Positions 15,319-17,979 of a DNA stretch of 17,979 nucleotides are shown piece after piece (positions within the stretch are counted from its first letter, which is position 1; the number at the start of each line of letters is the position of its first letter). Source of the DNA: an uncultured Clostridium sp. (GTDB taxonomy: Bacteria > Bacillota > Clostridia > Clostridiales > Clostridiaceae). A program made the position numbers and the translations under genes. The notes under the pieces are model-generated. The model was not told where the DNA came from. It made no database searches and worked only from the letters and a program-made list of their open reading frames with translations. The stretch spans positions 1 to 17,979 of the forward strand of contig CAKVLD010000059.1 in NCBI GenBank assembly GCA_934755305.1, read 5' to 3'.

Positions 15319-15389
15319 ATTTTGACAAATGTCTTTACTAAGAGGTGTAAGAGGAATATAATAAATTAAGGAATGGCTATTTTATTAAG
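15319..15389 (+). promoter_or_regulatory. CRISPR leader with array promoter
   Basis: This AT-rich 71-nt stretch directly precedes the first repeat. TTTACT (15334-15339) and a perfect TATAAT (15357-15362) are spaced 17 nt apart, placing the pre-crRNA start about 20 nt before repeat 1. TTGACA at 15322-15327 is present but is 29 nt from that -10, so it is probably not the partner. The leader side is identified by the repeat orientation and the adjacency to cas6. Confidence 0.6.
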
Positions 15390-16854
15390 GTTTAACAATA
15401 ACATGGGATGTATTAAAACATTAGAAGTACATATACTAGTACATACATTTACACAGTTTAACAATAACATGGGATGTATTAAAACACGGATGTTGACGTA
15501 ATATATTGGGCCGGTGATGCCGTTTAACAATAACATGGGATGTATTAAAACAATAACCTTTAGTGGTCATTTTTTTGCTATCTCTCAGTTTAACAATAAC
15601 ATGGGATGTATTAAAACATAATTTCCAATTGTGTAATTAATACTTTTACACGTTTAACAATAACATGGGATGTATTAAAACTTCTCAATTTGCATATCTA
15701 TTTGTGTATTTCTATAGTTTAACAATAACATGGGATGTATTAAAACACTAATTCATTAAATATTCTTTTATTAGTCGTATCGTTTAACAATAACATGGGA
15801 TGTATTAAAACGTAGTTGAATTTTTTTCAAAGTCCATAGTTTCTATTGTTTAACAATAACATGGGATGTATTAAAACTTATTTTTATCATCTTTAAACCA
15901 AGTATGGGATAAAGTTTAACAATAACATGGGATGTATTAAAACTCATTGAAAATATTTTTAATTTATTTTTTTAATATGTTTAACAATAACATGGGATGT
16001 ATTAAAACGCTTATTATAATTAATAGCATTTTTAACTGATGGATGTTTAACAATAACATGGGATGTATTAAAACTAGGTATTTTATAATAAGCCGTTATA
16101 TTGGCTCTTAGTTTAACAATAACATGGGATGTATTAAAACAATTTAAGGTCTGCGACGTAACCATGCCATTTATTTGTTTAACAATAACATGGGATGTAT
16201 TAAAACGACATAATCTCACCTACCTTTCATTTAAAAATGCATGTTTAACAATAACATGGGATGTATTAAAACTATACTTTCAATTATTTTCATCTACTTC
16301 TACCTCCTGTTTAACAATAACATGGGATGTATTAAAACGAAGTTTTGATTTCAAAAAATAACCCTGCTATTTCGTTTAACAATAACATGGGATGTATTAA
16401 AACTCTTTATTTATACTTATTGCATCATTCATTTTTGTTGTTTAACAATAACATGGGATGTATTAAAACTTATTTAACACCTCGCTATATATACTCATTA
16501 ATAATGTTTAACAATAACATGGGATGTATTAAAACATAAATAGGCTTACCATCAATCCAAGTACCACCTGTGTTTAACAATAACATGGGATGTATTAAAA
16601 CTCGGAAGAAAGTCCCCTCGTATAGTTAGATAAAATGGTTTAACAATAACATGGGATGTATTAAAACTTCTATTTATTAGCTAATTGATAAGTAAGATAA
16701 GCGTTTAACAATAACATGGGATGTATTAAAACAATTATTTTTTTAAGTTATATAAAGAAACTAATGAGTTTAACAATAACATGGGATGTATTAAAACAGA
16801 TATGCAAGATGTAGCGACATCATTAAGACGTGGTTTAACAATAACATGGGATGT
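15390..16854 (+). CRISPR. Type III-A CRISPR array: 22 full repeats, 22 spacers, plus one truncated repeat
   Basis: The 30-nt repeat begins GTTTAACAATAACATG and ends GATGTATTAAAAC. Full copies start at 15390, 15456, 15522, 15588, 15652, 15717, 15782, 15848, 15914, 15979, 16045, 16111, 16177, 16243, 16309, 16374, 16440, 16506, 16572, 16638, 16703 and 16768, and all look identical. A 23rd copy at 16833 matches only its first 22 bases before the IS21 element. Spacers are 34-36 nt and all differ. The repeat end ATTAAAAC fits the usual ATTGAAAC-like crRNA 5' handle, so transcription runs left to right with the newest spacers at left. Short open frames running through the array on both strands are products of the repeat and are not genes. 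Confidence 0.99.
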
Positions 16855-17979
16855 TTAGCACAAACTATTAGTAATCCATTATAATCATTAAAAAGTAAGC
16901 CACACCTAATAAAAATTAACTCTTATACACATAATAAATTGGAAATTAAAATGGGTGTAAGAGGAAGTGTAAAGGGTGATAAGTATAGTGGATAAACAAG
17001 ATATTATTTTAATGTATATTAGAGATCAAAAATCTAAAAGATCTATAGCTCGAGAAACTGGCTTTGCCAGGAAAACGGTTGATAAATATATAAATGAATA
17101 TGAAAAACAACTAGTAGAATTGGGCATAGATCCTCAAGATAAGATAAAACGTCAGGAATTAATCAAAGAGCTTACAGATAAGCCTACGTATAAATCTTCA
17201 CCAAGATTTAAACCTGTAGTAACTGAAAAACTTATTGAAAGAATTAAATTTTATTTAGAAGAAAATAAAAGAAAAAGATTAACAGGTCTATCCAAGCAGC
17301 AAAAAAAGAAAAAAGATATTTATGAAGCGTTGCTGGAAGAAGGTTTTAATGTAAGTTATACAACTGTTTTAAGAGTAGCAAATAAATTAGAAGCAAAGGC
17401 ACATGAGGCATATATAAGACAAGAATATGTACCAGGTAATGTTGTAGAATTCGATTGGGGGACAGTAAAAATTCATGTGAATGGAGGTGCACTTAGAGAA
17501 TATCAGATGGCTGTCTTTACATCTGCATATAGCAATCTACGATGGGCGAAGCTATTTCCAAAACAAGATTCTCAGTGCTTTGTAGAATCTCATAGTGATT
17601 TTTTTGAATATGTTGGTGGATCATTTGCTCAAGTTGTATACGATAACATGAGGGTTGCAGTACGTAAATTTATTTCTAAGACTGAAAAGGAACCTACAGA
17701 AGAATTATTAAGGCTTTCATTATATTATCGTTATAAATTTAGATTTTGTAATGTAAGATCCGGAAATGAAAAAGGTCATGTTGAACGTAGTGTTGAAGTA
17801 GTTAGACGTAAGGCTTTTTCTAAAAAAGATACTTTTGCTTCATTAGATGAAGCTAACGAATATTTATTAAATGTATGTGAAGGTTTGAATAACAAAACTA
17901 CTTTGGGAAAGGATAAATCTCCTTATGAATTATTTTTAGAAGAAAAACCTACCTTATTACCTACTTTAGGTAAATACGA
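16852..17979 (+). mobile_element. IS21-family insertion sequence, left part, inserted in a CRISPR repeat
   Basis: Sequence departs from the CRISPR repeat after base 20-22 of the 23rd copy. The new sequence starts TGTTTAGCAC; IS21 elements characteristically begin with TG. The T-G could belong to either partner. The left end runs about 136 nt to the transposase. It includes an inverted repeat just before it (CTCTTATACAC at 16920-16930 with GTGTAAGAG at 16955-16963), a possible transposase-binding or regulatory site. The right end, the istB helper gene and any target duplication lie beyond the window. Confidence 0.85.
16988..17979 (+). CDS. istA: IS21-family transposase IstA (partial, runs off the window)
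   Basis: This is the DDE transposase of an IS21-type element, which works with the ATPase IstB to insert DNA. The visible 330 codons start at GTG, with AAGGG (16972-16976) upstream, and have no stop. An N-terminal helix-turn-helix reads KRSIARETGFARKTVDKYI (about 17-35). A second DNA-binding segment is lysine-rich. The rve-type catalytic core follows: VVEFDWGTV with D156, VVYDNMRVAV with D219, and GNEKGHVERS with E266. All three acidic residues are present, so the enzyme appears intact as far as seen. An in-frame ATG at 17012 is a possible alternative start without a better ribosome binding site. The C-terminus and istB should lie to the right. Confidence 0.93.
   Translation, partial: MDKQDIILMYIRDQKSKRSIARETGFARKTVDKYINEYEKQLVELGIDPQDKIKRQELIKELTDKPTYKSSPRFKPVVTEKLIERIKFYLEENKRKRLTGLSKQQKKKKDIYEALLEEGFNVSYTTVLRVANKLEAKAHEAYIRQEYVPGNVVEFDWGTVKIHVNGGALREYQMAVFTSAYSNLRWAKLFPKQDSQCFVESHSDFFEYVGGSFAQVVYDNMRVAVRKFISKTEKEPTEELLRLSLYYRYKFRFCNVRSGNEKGHVERSVEVVRRKAFSKKDTFASLDEANEYLLNVCEGLNNKTTLGKDKSPYELFLEEKPTLLPTLGKY

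Noticed and set aside
15344..15356. GGTGTAAGAGGAA in the CRISPR leader also occurs at 16954-16966 upstream of istA, hinting at a shared origin.
   Set aside because: A 13-base match is expected by chance in a window of this size, and the flanks do not align.
15322..15362. TTGACA (15322) paired with TATAAT (15357) as the array promoter.
   Set aside because: The spacing is 29 nt, too long for a standard promoter; TTTACT at 15334-15339 with 17-nt spacing is the better partner.
15959..16539. Open frames on both strands running through the CRISPR array, with repeated FNTSHVIVK or LTITWDVLK peptides.
   Set aside because: They are translations of the 30-nt repeat, whose spacing happens to stay in frame; there is no ribosome binding site and no independent support.

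Overview
The window is a very AT-rich, low-GC Firmicute chromosome segment, most likely Clostridium sensu stricto. The basis is heavy use of AAA, ATA, TTA and GAA codons, strong AGGAGG-type ribosome binding sites, GTG and TTG starts, and the families present. No rRNA or tRNA gene was seen.

Left part (1-7325), housekeeping and secretion genes with their own promoters and terminators. A secreted thermolysin-type (M4) metalloprotease is followed by a strong terminator. Next comes a linked barnase/barstar pair: a secreted guanyl-type ribonuclease and its cytoplasmic inhibitor. A GTPase of the RsgA ribosome-assembly family follows, preceded by an elaborate leader with a promoter, a palindrome at the predicted transcription start, a possible 20-codon leader peptide and mutually exclusive pairings that could hide the rsgA ribosome binding site. 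A convergent bidirectional terminator separates rsgA from an NhaC-type antiporter on the minus strand. A Cof-type HAD phosphatase is transcribed divergently from the antiporter. The 457 bases after it carry a 34-bp tandem repeat and two related GC-richer hairpins.

Right part (7326-16854), a compact type III-A (Csm) CRISPR-Cas locus on the plus strand: cas10/csm1, csm2, csm3, csm4, csm5, csm6, cas6, then an array of 22 spacers. Several genes overlap by exactly 8 nt (ATGARTAR), pointing to coupled translation. Cas10 has the GGDD cyclase motif but no N-terminal HD nuclease. Defence should therefore rest on Csm3 cutting of target RNA and on cyclic oligoadenylate made by Cas10 activating the CARF-HEPN ribonuclease Csm6. 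Cas6 would cut the array transcript to leave an ATTAAAAC 5' handle. Many spacers look antisense to mRNA: two are complementary to a ribosome binding site plus ATG, and one to a coding sequence that reads TGGTWIDGKPIY, which resembles phage structural proteins. No cas1 or cas2 is present in the window.

Between cas6 and the array leader lies a 107-bp element bounded by a perfect 16-bp inverted repeat. It has further internal hairpins and contains GTTTTAGAGCTA, the opening of type II-A CRISPR repeats.

Right end (16852-17979): an IS21-family element has inserted inside the 23rd repeat and cut the array short. Its istA transposase has an intact DDE triad in the visible part and runs off the window, so older spacers may survive beyond it.
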